This document shows positions 23,075-31,105 of a stretch of DNA of 64,000 nt, in pieces; within the stretch, counting starts at the first letter, position 1, and each line of letters opens with the position of its first letter. The stretch lies in assembly GCA_017962125.1 (NCBI GenBank), contig JAGCVZ010000010.1, positions 1 to 64,000 on the forward strand, in the 5' to 3' direction. The notes beneath the pieces were generated by a model. It saw only the letters and a program-made list of their open reading frames with translations, made no database searches and was not told the origin of the DNA. The stretch comes from Alphaproteobacteria bacterium. Lineage in GTDB: Bacteria > Pseudomonadota > Alphaproteobacteria > Rs-D84. A program made the position numbers and the translations under genes.

Positions 23075-24700
23075 ATGATAAAGGCATTTAAATTTTTTGT
23101 TGCACTTTTTGTTTTTGTAACGGTTGCAGGGTGTGCGTATCGTAATTCTGCCAAAGTGGCTGCAACTGTGGATAAAGATTTTGTGAATGTTTATGATGCC
23201 TTTGAAATGGCAAAAAATCCGCGTGCCAAGGTAACGAGTGGTGATACTGTTTCTATGTCTGAGGGTGTATGGTTGGGTGGTAAATCAACGTTGGTTGAAC
23301 ACAAGAATAATTTGCCAAAGCAATATGAGACTGATGCTGGAATTACGATTTTGTTAAACGAGCCTGTAACATTGCAAGTTTTAGCCAATAATATAAATTC
23401 TATTACGCGTATCCCTGTGAAAATCGATAGTCAAATCGCATCTGATAAATTGAAAAGGACAATGAATGTTGCATATACTGGAAAGTTATCTGGTTTGTTA
23501 TCCCAAGTGGCTACGGATTTAGATTTGCTTTGGTATTATGACAAGACTGCTATTGTATTTTATGAAACAGAAACCAAAACGTTCACTTTGTATGCGCTTG
23601 GGACCGATGTATCGTATCAATCTTCGGTGCAAACGGATGACGGAAATCAAGTTTATTTGGAATCTACTTTAAAAGAATGGGACGAAGTTGAAAGTACAAT
23701 TTCTTCTATTATTGGTAAATCTGAAAATTCTAATTTTACTGTATCGCGTAGTTTAGGAACGATAACGGTAACGGCACCGCCTTCGGTCTTGGCTCGTGTT
23801 GGGGATTATATCGCGCGGCAAAATAAACGTTTGTCACAGTTGGTGACCATAGATGTGAAGGTTTTGCAGGTTTCAATTGCAAACGATTCCGCTTTTGGTT
23901 TGAATTTGGCGGCGGCGATAAATTCTGCAAGTGGATTGAACATTGTTGCAAATCCAAAAAATAATTTGGCATCAACCGAGGCAAGTTCTATGAATATTGC
24001 GGTGTTGTCTAACGAATTGTCGGGGTTAACGGGTGCAACGCATTTAGAAAATGGTTCTACGGTTGCTGGGGCGTATACTAATGACCAAATAAACAATGGT
24101 TCGCTTTCGGGTATTGCAGGCAGTACAGCATTGATACAGGCTTTGGCAAAGCAGGGCAAGGTGTCACTTGTTACTAATGTTGGTGTTACAACGCGTAATA
24201 ATCGTGTTGCACCGGTTAATAACACTAAGAGCACAGGCTATATTAAGAGATTTGAATCACGTAATTTTACAACAGTTGAATCAAGTACTGTAGACCAAGA
24301 TAGTTTGGAAACCGGGTTCTCGATGCAATTATTGCCGAACATTTTGGAAAATGGTAAGATACTGCTCTTGTTCCGGATGTCTGTACGTGAATTGTTAAAG
24401 ATGTCTAGTCAAACAATCGGTGAGGTTACTCTTCAGTTGCCAGAAGTTGAAGAACGTAGTTTTATGCAGGAAGTTATTATGGAATCTGGGCAAATGTTGG
24501 TTGTGTCTGGGTTTGAAAAACAGACGAATAATGATACTCGTTATGGGTTGGGTGATCCGGACTTTATGCTTTTGTCTGGTTCGCGCGAAACCGCATCAAG
24601 TCGCGACGTGTTGGTTGTGATTTTGACACCGCAAGTATTGGTTAGTCCGATGGATGCGGAACGAACGATACAGCAACATTGGGGTGCTCCACTCAATTAA
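23075..24700 (+). CDS. PilN-family secretin lipoprotein (type IVb pilus outer-membrane pore)
   Basis: 541 aa. Signal peptide with lipobox (VTVAGC), so the protein is a lipoprotein secretin. Residues about 95-165 hold N-domain-type sequence (PVTLQVLANNINSITRIPVKI, DLDLLWYYD), and 185-250 a second periplasmic module (TISSIIGKSENSNFTVSRS). The C-terminal secretin core follows (VDVKVLQVSIANDSAFGLNL.., TGFSMQLLPNILENGKILLLF, GQMLVVSGFEKQ, DVLVVILTPQVL-like). It would form the multimeric outer-membrane channel for a type IVb pilus or related export system together with the TcpQ-like protein. A strong terminator follows. Confidence 0.88.
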   Translation: MIKAFKFFVALFVFVTVAGCAYRNSAKVAATVDKDFVNVYDAFEMAKNPRAKVTSGDTVSMSEGVWLGGKSTLVEHKNNLPKQYETDAGITILLNEPVTLQVLANNINSITRIPVKIDSQIASDKLKRTMNVAYTGKLSGLLSQVATDLDLLWYYDKTAIVFYETETKTFTLYALGTDVSYQSSVQTDDGNQVYLESTLKEWDEVESTISSIIGKSENSNFTVSRSLGTITVTAPPSVLARVGDYIARQNKRLSQLVTIDVKVLQVSIANDSAFGLNLAAAINSASGLNIVANPKNNLASTEASSMNIAVLSNELSGLTGATHLENGSTVAGAYTNDQINNGSLSGIAGSTALIQALAKQGKVSLVTNVGVTTRNNRVAPVNNTKSTGYIKRFESRNFTTVESSTVDQDSLETGFSMQLLPNILENGKILLLFRMSVRELLKMSSQTIGEVTLQLPEVEERSFMQEVIMESGQMLVVSGFEKQTNNDTRYGLGDPDFMLLSGSRETASSRDVLVVILTPQVLVSPMDAERTIQQHWGAPLN

Positions 24701-24704
24701 AATT

Positions 24705-24735
24705 AAAAGACCGTCGTTTGACGGTCTTTTTTTTT
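24705..24735 (+). terminator. Intrinsic terminator after the secretin gene
   Basis: AAAAGACCGTC (24705-24715) pairs with GACGGTCTTTT (24720-24730), followed by a long T-run. Confidence 0.85.
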
Positions 24736-24903
24736 ATGAGTTTTTAATTGTCATGTCGTTCAAATTTCAGATTCAGAAATTTTAATAGGTTTTGTTGAAT
24801 AAAATTCTGTTCTTTTATCGTGGATAAAGGAATTGGCTGGATTTTCATATACTGTGTAAATATAAAAATTTGGTTTCATGTTATAATGATTTATCACGAA
24901 CAA

Positions 24904-24928
24904 ACGGCGTGCAGAAATGCACGCCAGA
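24904..24928 (-). terminator. Probable terminator of rpsT
   Basis: GGCGTGC (24906-24912) pairs with GCACGCC (24919-24925). The T-run on the minus-strand side is weak. Apart from this hairpin I see nothing in 24736-24948. Confidence 0.5.
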
Positions 24929-24948
24929 ATTTTTACGAAATGTAAGAA

Positions 24949-25209
24949 TTACGCCAACTTTGCGGCGGCACGTGTTAAACGTGAAACTTTGCGAGATGCA
25001 CGTTTTTTCGGCATAACTTTGCCGGCGGCCTTCATCATTTTGCTTTCAGCACTGCGAACCGCAACAACAGCAGCGGCCTTATCGCCAGTAGCAATGGCCT
25101 TTATGGCCTTTTTATTTTCGGTTTTAACGGCACTGCGACGGGCGGTATTTACCGCGTTTTTCTTCGCAGTTACCAATACTCTTTTCTTAGATGATTTGTG
25201 GTTTGCCAC
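24949..25209 (-). CDS. rpsT: Ribosomal protein bS20
   Basis: 86 aa, the normal length. The typical basic N-terminus (MANHKSSKKRVLVTAKKN) and Ala/Lys-rich three-helix composition (SAVKTENKKAIKAI, GKVMPKKRASRKVSRLTRAA) identify bS20, which binds the 5' domain of 16S rRNA and stabilises helix 44 in the 30S subunit. It is a single-gene unit, divergent from plsY. Confidence 0.96.
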   Translation of the reverse strand: MANHKSSKKRVLVTAKKNAVNTARRSAVKTENKKAIKAIATGDKAAAVVAVRSAESKMMKAAGKVMPKKRASRKVSRLTRAAAKLA

Positions 25210-25285
25210 TTTATTTTCCTTTTATTTATTTTGGTTTTCTGATATATTTTATAGAAAACAAAGATAAAATCAAGGAAAAATAACA

Positions 25286-25873
25286 ATGTTATATATTATT
25301 GGTATTTTTGTGGCATACATACTGGGGAGTATCCCTTGTGGTTTGATTGTTTCACGAATTTTAGGGTATGGTGATTTGCGCAAGATAGGCAGTGGTAATA
25401 CCGGTGCCACAAATGCTTTGCGTGCAGGTGGGTTAAGGCTTGCGATATTGGTATGGGTACTTGATATGATCAAGGCAATAGTTGCTGTATTAATTGGGAA
25501 TTGGATTGGTGGTGGCGCATTTGGTGCTTGGTGTGGATTTGCGGCGATGTTCGGACATTGTTTCCCTGTGTGGTTACGCTTTCATGGGGGTAAAGGTGTA
25601 TCATGCCTTTTCGGAATTTTGTTAGCCGTTAATCCGCTGATGTTCGTTATTTGTGGTATTGAATGGTTAGTTGTTGCACTTGGCTTTAGGTATTCGTCAT
25701 TAGGTGCATTAGTCGTATTTTGTCTTGCGCCGGTGCTTGGGTTTGGAATTTCCACAGGTATTGGTTTTGCATTTTTGGCAATGGGTTTATTGTGCTTGTA
25801 TCGACACCTGGAAAATGTAGGGCGTTTAGTTGGCGGAACCGAATCAAAGATTACATGGCGTTGGAAGAAATAA
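25286..25873 (+). CDS. plsY: PlsY, acyl-phosphate glycerol-3-phosphate acyltransferase
   Basis: 195 aa. The integral-membrane enzyme makes lysophosphatidic acid from acyl-phosphate and glycerol-3-phosphate, the first step of phospholipid synthesis. The three conserved loops are present: GSIPCGLIVSR, the GSGNTGATNALRAGG loop, and FHGGKGVS with catalytic residues. About five to seven membrane spans. PlsY works with PlsX, which is not in this window. Confidence 0.95.
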   Translation: MLYIIGIFVAYILGSIPCGLIVSRILGYGDLRKIGSGNTGATNALRAGGLRLAILVWVLDMIKAIVAVLIGNWIGGGAFGAWCGFAAMFGHCFPVWLRFHGGKGVSCLFGILLAVNPLMFVICGIEWLVVALGFRYSSLGALVVFCLAPVLGFGISTGIGFAFLAMGLLCLYRHLENVGRLVGGTESKITWRWKK

Positions 25874-25942
25874 AACTATTTTTGCTTTATTTTTAACTGT
25901 TTTTGTGATATAATATCCCACAGTAAGAGGGAGATTTTGCAA

Positions 25943-26785
25943 ATGAAAAAGTTGTTTTTCTTGTCGCTTTTGGTTTTACCGTGTATGGCAGTAGCAGATT
26001 TGCGTGACCCGCGTGTTGGTGCAACCAGCATGGTTGCAAGTCGTCTTGCCCCCGCGCAGGGCAGGGTGGTTGTTGCAAGTAAGAATCAGATTACAACACC
26101 AGATATTTCTATTAGTACAGAACATTCTCCTAGTATCAAGGCTGATGCGTTGAAACCGTCTTTACCACAAGAGAATAAAGAAAAAGATAAGCGTGAGGCG
26201 GAACGTGCGGCGTGTCTTAATAATAATATAGGTATAGGAAATACTTTTGTTTGGGCTTCTAAATTTAGTAATACAAATAGTTATGCCACAATGCAAGAAG
26301 ATATGGATAATCCTGAAAATAATGTCTGTTTTGTAAAGGTGGATTTGAAATCTGCGGATGCGCGTGTGAATATGTCGGATATTCAAAGTCGCTATTTTCA
26401 ATGGGGGCAAAATATAAATTGTGGATCTTGGGTTGATGAAGAATTGTTGCGGACACGTATTTTAGATGCTAAAAAAACTGGACGCGCATTGGCAACGGTG
26501 GGTGGTGCTGTTGGTGGTGCTGCGGTTGGTGTGGGTGCCATGGAACTTTTCGGAAATAGGCTTATTGGGGGCAAGGTCGAAGGGCAAAAGAATAAGAAAT
26601 TGAATCAAACACAATTGCTGAAATCCCAGTTGTTGACATTGAAAAACAACAAAGATTCTCGATATGATACATTTATGTCTGAATTGCGCAGTTTTAAAGC
26701 GGCTTGTGATAAGTATAAAGAAGATACGGGAAATACGTATTCTAAGTGCGAAAACTTGGATTATGATTCGTTACTTGCTATCTAG
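25943..26785 (+). CDS. Secreted glycine-zipper protein with C-terminal Cys tail
   Basis: 280 aa. The ATG at 25943 (purine-rich AGAGGGAGA upstream) begins a signal peptide (MKKLFFLSLLVLPCMAVA|D); an upstream TTG is rejected. A Lys/Glu linker is followed by a domain with spaced Cys (AACLNNN, NNVCFVKVD, NINCGSWVD). Near residues 178-200 is a glycine zipper (ATVGGAVGGAAVGVGAMEL), and a helical tail ends with Cys residues (KAACDKY, SKCENLD). The layout resembles the gene cut by the left edge. Such zippers insert into or oligomerise in membranes. The function is not known. An extended -10 TGA-TATAAT lies at 25906-25914. Confidence 0.7.
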   Translation: MKKLFFLSLLVLPCMAVADLRDPRVGATSMVASRLAPAQGRVVVASKNQITTPDISISTEHSPSIKADALKPSLPQENKEKDKREAERAACLNNNIGIGNTFVWASKFSNTNSYATMQEDMDNPENNVCFVKVDLKSADARVNMSDIQSRYFQWGQNINCGSWVDEELLRTRILDAKKTGRALATVGGAVGGAAVGVGAMELFGNRLIGGKVEGQKNKKLNQTQLLKSQLLTLKNNKDSRYDTFMSELRSFKAACDKYKEDTGNTYSKCENLDYDSLLAI

Positions 26786-26808
26786 ATATAAAGTCGAAAT
26801 ATAGTTGT

Positions 26809-26834
26809 AAAAACACCCTGTTTGGGTGTTTTTT
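26809..26834 (+). terminator. Intrinsic terminator before dprA
   Basis: AAACACCC (26811-26818) pairs with GGGTGTTT (26824-26831), then a T-run. Confidence 0.75.
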
Positions 26835-26873
26835 CTTGTGATAACGATAAAATGTTTTTATATTATGAATAAT

Positions 26874-27887
26874 ATGAAAAGTTTATTTGAACATCTTTTG
26901 ATTCTGCGTTCTCCTGGGGTTGGACCGGTGACGTATGAAAAATTGCTCGGTCGATTTGGGTCGGTTGAGGCGGTTATAGAATCGCTAAATCCGTCCCAAG
27001 ATTTACGCGATTCGATTATGCGTGAAATAGATACTGCGGCACAGATGGATATCAAGTTTGTTTTTGATACAGATGAATTTTATCCGGCTGGTTTGAGACG
27101 CCTCAAAAATCATCCGCCTATTTTAACTGTACGTGGAAATATGGAAACTTTGCGCCACGAATCGGTTGCGATGGTTGGGACACGCCACGCAACTGCTGTT
27201 GGAATGGAATTTGTTGCAAATATGGCAACCGCTTTTGCAGAGCATAATATATGCGTTGTTTCTGGTATGGCGATGGGGACTGATTCTGCGGCACATATCG
27301 GTGCTTTGCGTGCAAAAGGCGAAACAAATACCATAGCAGTGCTTGCTGGTGGGGTTGATTATATTTGGCCACTAGAAAACGAATCATTGTATTATGAAAT
27401 TCTTGAGCGTGGCGCGGTGGTTAGTGAGATGCCTATTGGTTTTGTTCCAAAAGGAACGAATTTCGTACAAAGGAACCGTTTAGTTGCTGGAATTGGCGAA
27501 AAGTTAATATTATCCGAAGCGGATTTGAAATCTGGCAGTATGAAAACTGCGGAATTTGCACGTGAATATGGACGAATTGTTTATGCGGTTCCTTCACATC
27601 CGGCGGATTCTCGGGCGGCCGGACCAAATTCATTGATTCGGTCTGGACAGGCTTTGTTGTGTCAGGGAGTTTCAGATTTTTTTTCAAATACAAAAATTAA
27701 AGAAAAAAGTTTGCAAAAAAATGAAAGTGAAAATGAAATTTTGAATAAAATAGGAACAGTTCCATTATCAGAATCTGTATTGGCAGAAATTGTCGGAAAA
27801 AGTATTTCGGAAATTAAACGGGAATTAGTAATTTTGGAATTGCAAGGTCTGATTGAAAAACAAGACAATGGATATGTGCGTTTATAA
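26874..27887 (+). CDS. dprA: DprA/Smf, DNA-processing protein
   Basis: 337 aa from the ATG at 26874 (in-frame alternative 26865). DprA loads RecA on incoming single-stranded DNA in transformation. The Rossmann-like core has the family motifs VAMVGTRHATAVG, CVVSGMAMGTDSAAH, LAGGVDYIWP, FVQRNRLVAG and SGSMKTAEFA. A C-terminal winged helix (LAEIVGKSISEIKRELVILEL) is present. TATTAT at 26861-26866 lies 7 nt before 26874 with no Shine-Dalgarno, so the transcript may be leaderless. It lies just upstream of dnaA in the same direction, without obvious coupling. Confidence 0.93.
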   Translation: MKSLFEHLLILRSPGVGPVTYEKLLGRFGSVEAVIESLNPSQDLRDSIMREIDTAAQMDIKFVFDTDEFYPAGLRRLKNHPPILTVRGNMETLRHESVAMVGTRHATAVGMEFVANMATAFAEHNICVVSGMAMGTDSAAHIGALRAKGETNTIAVLAGGVDYIWPLENESLYYEILERGAVVSEMPIGFVPKGTNFVQRNRLVAGIGEKLILSEADLKSGSMKTAEFAREYGRIVYAVPSHPADSRAAGPNSLIRSGQALLCQGVSDFFSNTKIKEKSLQKNESENEILNKIGTVPLSESVLAEIVGKSISEIKRELVILELQGLIEKQDNGYVRL

Positions 27888-28205
27888 AAAAACTTGTGTC
27901 TATACAGTGTATATACAAAGCGCAGAAAACAAGCAAAAAAACGAATCGTGTCAAAAAATAAATTTAAAAAAAATTGGTAAGATTTGGTTGCAAACAAAAA
28001 TCAATCTTATACATTATCAGCCATAGAAAGGTTGATTCAGGTTTTATAGTTTAGAAAAAGATACTAAGAGAGAGTGAGTGTAGGGAACATAAGAAAACGT
28101 TAAATTCAAGAGGATTGATTTTGACGTTTTTATGCGGGTGGCTTTTGCATACTTCGCATAGGGCTTTGCAGGAAACTCTTTGAAAGGAAGGAAAGGAGAA
28201 ACGGC
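27888..28205 (+). promoter_or_regulatory. dnaA upstream region and leader
   Basis: A 318-nt gene-free stretch. A promoter candidate is TTGCAA (27988-27993), a 16-bp spacer and TACATT (28010-28015), giving a start near 28022 and a leader of about 180 nt. The first half is very A/T-rich with runs of A. The only DnaA-box-like words are poor matches (for example TTATACATT), so I do not call an origin here. A strong AAGGAAAGGAG ribosome site precedes dnaA. Confidence 0.45.
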
Positions 28206-29480
28206 ATGCAGGTAGCAATCTTGAACAAACAGGCTTCGGTGGATGCAATTTTGGCTGATATTGCAAACAGAATGGATGCGGCTTGTTTTACCTCGTGGAT
28301 TGCGCCATTGAATGTGGTTATATCTGATTCTGAATTGGTTTTTAATGCGCCAAATCAATTTACCGCGGATTTTGTTAATGCGACGTATACCAATATATTA
28401 AATGCGGTTGCAGATGAATATGGTTTGAAAACACGTGTTTCTGTCGCGTCTTTGGCACCACGTACGGTTAAAACGGCTAATGATAATAATTCGCAAACAT
28501 ATACTGCGCCGGCCATCACAAATGATGCCGGCGATTTTGGTTCTTTTGTTTTGTCCGAAGAAAATTCGTTTGTTGTGTCTGCGTGTAAAAAAATGGCGGC
28601 AGGAACGGCGACATTTTCCCCATTGTTTCTTTATGGACCGGCTGGGTGTGGAAAAACTTTATTGGCGCGGTGTATAAATTCGGCGGCGCATGGGCGAACA
28701 ATCATGATGTCGGGTTCGCAATTCGTGTCTGAATTTGCGCGTGCATTGCATGATAGGACTATTTTTGCGTTCAAAGATTATTGTCGTAATTGTGATACAT
28801 TTATCTTGGACGATGTTCAGGTATTGTCTGGAAAGCGTGCAACATGTGAAGAATTTTTGCAGTTGATTGTTGATTTGCGTAATGCCGGCAAGAATGTTGT
28901 TTTGGTTGCGGATGCGGCGCCAAGTAATTTAACAGGGTTTGATCATCGTGCACAATCTTTGTTAGCGTCTGGTTTGGTTGCGGATGTTGTCGCACCATCG
29001 CGTGCGGTGCGTGCAAAAATGTTTGAACGTGCGGGTGTGGATGTAAATGTTGCAAATATGATTGCGGGGCGTGTGCTTTCTGATGGTCATGTGATTGCGG
29101 GCGTGTTAAATAAAATCAATGCATATCGTGAAATTATGTCCAAATCTATTGATGCGGATGTTGCGGAACATATTTTGGCTGATACACTTAAAAAGTCACG
29201 TTCACCAATTGCCATTGTGAAATCTATGTGTGAAAAATTGGGTGTGTCGTATGATGCGGTTTGCGGGACTGGGCGTGCGCGGGCGTTGGTTCTGGCACGT
29301 CAAATGATGATGGTTGTGCTTAAAAATGCAACAGGGCTGTCGTTGGCTGAAATTGGTCAATATGTTGGTGGGCGCGATCATGCAACGGTGATGTATGGAA
29401 TTGATAGAATTGAAAAATTAAAGATGACTGATTTGGTTTTGTCTGCACAACTTTCTCAAATGATCGATGAATATAAATAA
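28206..29480 (+). CDS. dnaA: DnaA, chromosomal replication initiator
   Basis: 424 aa, short for DnaA. Domain I (about 1-80) includes CFTSWIAPLNVV. A brief linker follows. The AAA+ domain III has Walker A GPAGCGKT (about 144-151), Walker B FILDDV (about 199-204) and SGSQFVSEFARAL. Domain IV carries the helix-turn-helix signature GGRDHATVMYGIDRI near 388. The sequence is diverged (the usual FVVGKSNEFA before Walker A reads SFVVSACKKMA). It is not adjacent to dnaN, which is 11 kb away. DnaA binds DnaA boxes and opens oriC. Confidence 0.93.
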   Translation: MQVAILNKQASVDAILADIANRMDAACFTSWIAPLNVVISDSELVFNAPNQFTADFVNATYTNILNAVADEYGLKTRVSVASLAPRTVKTANDNNSQTYTAPAITNDAGDFGSFVLSEENSFVVSACKKMAAGTATFSPLFLYGPAGCGKTLLARCINSAAHGRTIMMSGSQFVSEFARALHDRTIFAFKDYCRNCDTFILDDVQVLSGKRATCEEFLQLIVDLRNAGKNVVLVADAAPSNLTGFDHRAQSLLASGLVADVVAPSRAVRAKMFERAGVDVNVANMIAGRVLSDGHVIAGVLNKINAYREIMSKSIDADVAEHILADTLKKSRSPIAIVKSMCEKLGVSYDAVCGTGRARALVLARQMMMVVLKNATGLSLAEIGQYVGGRDHATVMYGIDRIEKLKMTDLVLSAQLSQMIDEYK

Positions 29481-29485
29481 TCGTT

Positions 29486-29513
29486 TTGTCTTTCGCGCTT
29501 TTTGTGATACAAT
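29486..29513 (+). promoter_or_regulatory. Promoter of the OmpA-like gene
   Basis: TTGTCT (29486-29491), a 16-bp spacer and TACAAT (29508-29513) preceded by TGA (extended -10). Confidence 0.55.
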
Positions 29514-29538
29514 AGTTGGAAAGTAAGGAGCGAGAGAA

Positions 29539-30588
29539 ATGAAAAAACTGCTTGTATTTTTTATGGTTTTGTTCGGGATAAGTTTGGGTGCGATGGCAAC
29601 ACCACAGGATTATACGTCTGCAGATGGTTATATTTGTGCCAAGGTTGATAGAGAGTTATATTCTGATGGAACCGAAGGGCTTTCATTAAAGGGTCAAAAT
29701 GCAAAGATACAGTTGTTCTTTGATACTGGTAGCAGCACGAGTACAGGTTTACACAGTGGATGCGAAGCGGAATATAGAAAGATATATGCTGATGTTCAAA
29801 AGGTTGCATCTGATATAGAAGAACTTGTTTTTATTGGGTCCGCAGATCAGCAGGGGGCGGCTACTGGTTTTGATAATGTTGATTTGGCACAACGTCGCGC
29901 AGATTATGCAGAAAGTGTTCTTGCGGGGCCAATTGCCTTTAAGAAATTTGTGGTTGGGGATTCGAATGCCAAGGCGTATTCTCCGGATGTTAATAATCAA
30001 GTTGAACGTTCGGTGAATGTTTATGTTATTTGGCGACTTGCGGAGTGCCCGACGAAGTTTGTTGAAAAGTTGTCGGCGTATGAACAAGAATTGAAAAAAG
30101 CACTTAATAATTATCCGGATGATAAAGATAAAATTGAAAAGGCCTTGGCTGGTGTGACAAAGGCAAAGGAACTTTGTCATCCTGGTAAAACGCTAACGGC
30201 GGGCGAAGTTGAACAGTTATTGGATGAAGTTTACGGTTTGTTGATAATTGCAGGTGATATTGTGACATCGGTTCAGGTTATAAATACCGAAATCGGGATT
30301 GATGTTTCGTATCAAGAAAATTCTATCGATTTACAGTGGTCGTCACTTGATAAATTGCGTCTAAAATTTGGACTTTCGGAATGGCGGGATGAAAATGGGA
30401 ACTTTAATACTGCGCGATTGATTTCTGATTCGGTTGCTGGGGTTGTCCTTGGTACCGTTGGGGGAATTGTTACGAGTAGATTGGTTAAGAAAAATCAATT
30501 AAAGAAGGGCTTTGAAGATTTGTCGTGTGCCGTTGGTGGTCAAACTGTTGCAGAATACGGTGATGATTTTACAGTTGGACTTCGATGA
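29539..30588 (+). CDS. Secreted protein with OmpA-like domain and C-terminal glycine zipper
   Basis: 349 aa. Signal peptide MKKLLVFFMVLFGISLGAMA after AAGGAGCGAG. Residues about 55-165 resemble an OmpA C-terminal (peptidoglycan-binding) domain: a strand KIQLFFDTGSS, then EELVFIGSADQQGAAT, LAQRRADYAESVL and a closing strand ERSVNVYVIWR. A helical region with a Glu/Lys stretch follows, and near residue 295 comes a glycine zipper (AGVVLGTVGGIVTSRL). The OmpA assignment is by pattern only. It may tie a membrane-inserting segment to the cell wall. Confidence 0.7.
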   Translation: MKKLLVFFMVLFGISLGAMATPQDYTSADGYICAKVDRELYSDGTEGLSLKGQNAKIQLFFDTGSSTSTGLHSGCEAEYRKIYADVQKVASDIEELVFIGSADQQGAATGFDNVDLAQRRADYAESVLAGPIAFKKFVVGDSNAKAYSPDVNNQVERSVNVYVIWRLAECPTKFVEKLSAYEQELKKALNNYPDDKDKIEKALAGVTKAKELCHPGKTLTAGEVEQLLDEVYGLLIIAGDIVTSVQVINTEIGIDVSYQENSIDLQWSSLDKLRLKFGLSEWRDENGNFNTARLISDSVAGVVLGTVGGIVTSRLVKKNQLKKGFEDLSCAVGGQTVAEYGDDFTVGLR

Positions 30589-30590
30589 AA

Positions 30591-30618
30591 AAAACGACCG
30601 TTTAGGTCGTTTTATTTT
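30591..30618 (+). terminator. Intrinsic terminator
   Basis: AAAACGACC (30591-30599) pairs with GGTCGTTTT (30605-30613), then T-rich; it overlaps the 3' end of the convergent gene. Confidence 0.75.
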
Positions 30619-31031
30619 GAGTTCCTAGCCGTTTGCGCCCAATTCCTGCGCAATGTACATTCTTTTTCCCAGTCTGCTAGTGTGGCGGGATTCATATCGG
30701 TTTCCAGTTTTTTTGAAACAGAACAAGTTCTTCCAGTAGCATATAACCACGCAACGGGTTGTTTGTTATCTCTGTCCCAGAATTCCAAAACGGTCCATAC
30801 GTCTTGCTCGGCTACTACTTTGGAAAGTTTCGGGGCCAGATCTATTAAGTTATATATTCCGTTGCCAGGAAATAGATGTAATGTTGCGTGTTCTATTTTG
30901 TCAGATTGTGCATTATCAGTTTTAATTGGCAACATGTCGCCCGCCAATTTAAAATGGAACACTTGTTCTCTGGTCATGAATTTACTATCAAGTACATATT
31001 CTCGTTTAAAAACTAATCCTTTGTCTGTCAT
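30612..31031 (-). CDS. Hypothetical protein
   Basis: 139 aa, no signal peptide or membrane span. The middle has alternating hydrophobic strands (ATLHLFPGNGIYNLIDLA, WTVLEFWDRDN, PVAWLYATGRTC) and the C-terminus is basic with Trp (DWEKECTLRRNWAQTARNSK). No family is recognised. It lies downstream of parE in the same direction but 75 nt away, and its 3' end overlaps the terminator of the convergent gene. Confidence 0.6.
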   Translation of the reverse strand: MTDKGLVFKREYVLDSKFMTREQVFHFKLAGDMLPIKTDNAQSDKIEHATLHLFPGNGIYNLIDLAPKLSKVVAEQDVWTVLEFWDRDNKQPVAWLYATGRTCSVSKKLETDMNPATLADWEKECTLRRNWAQTARNSK

Positions 31032-31105
31032 ATCTTGGTACCCTTTTTATTAGTCAGTTAACAAACGAGAGAAAGTATAATTAAAAAATGCCAGGTGTCA
31101 ATAAA

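Noticed and set aside
27888-28205. Replication origin next to dnaA
   Set aside because: The stretch is A/T-rich, but I found no good DnaA boxes (TTATNCACA); only poor matches such as TTATACATT. A strand-skew calculation would be needed.
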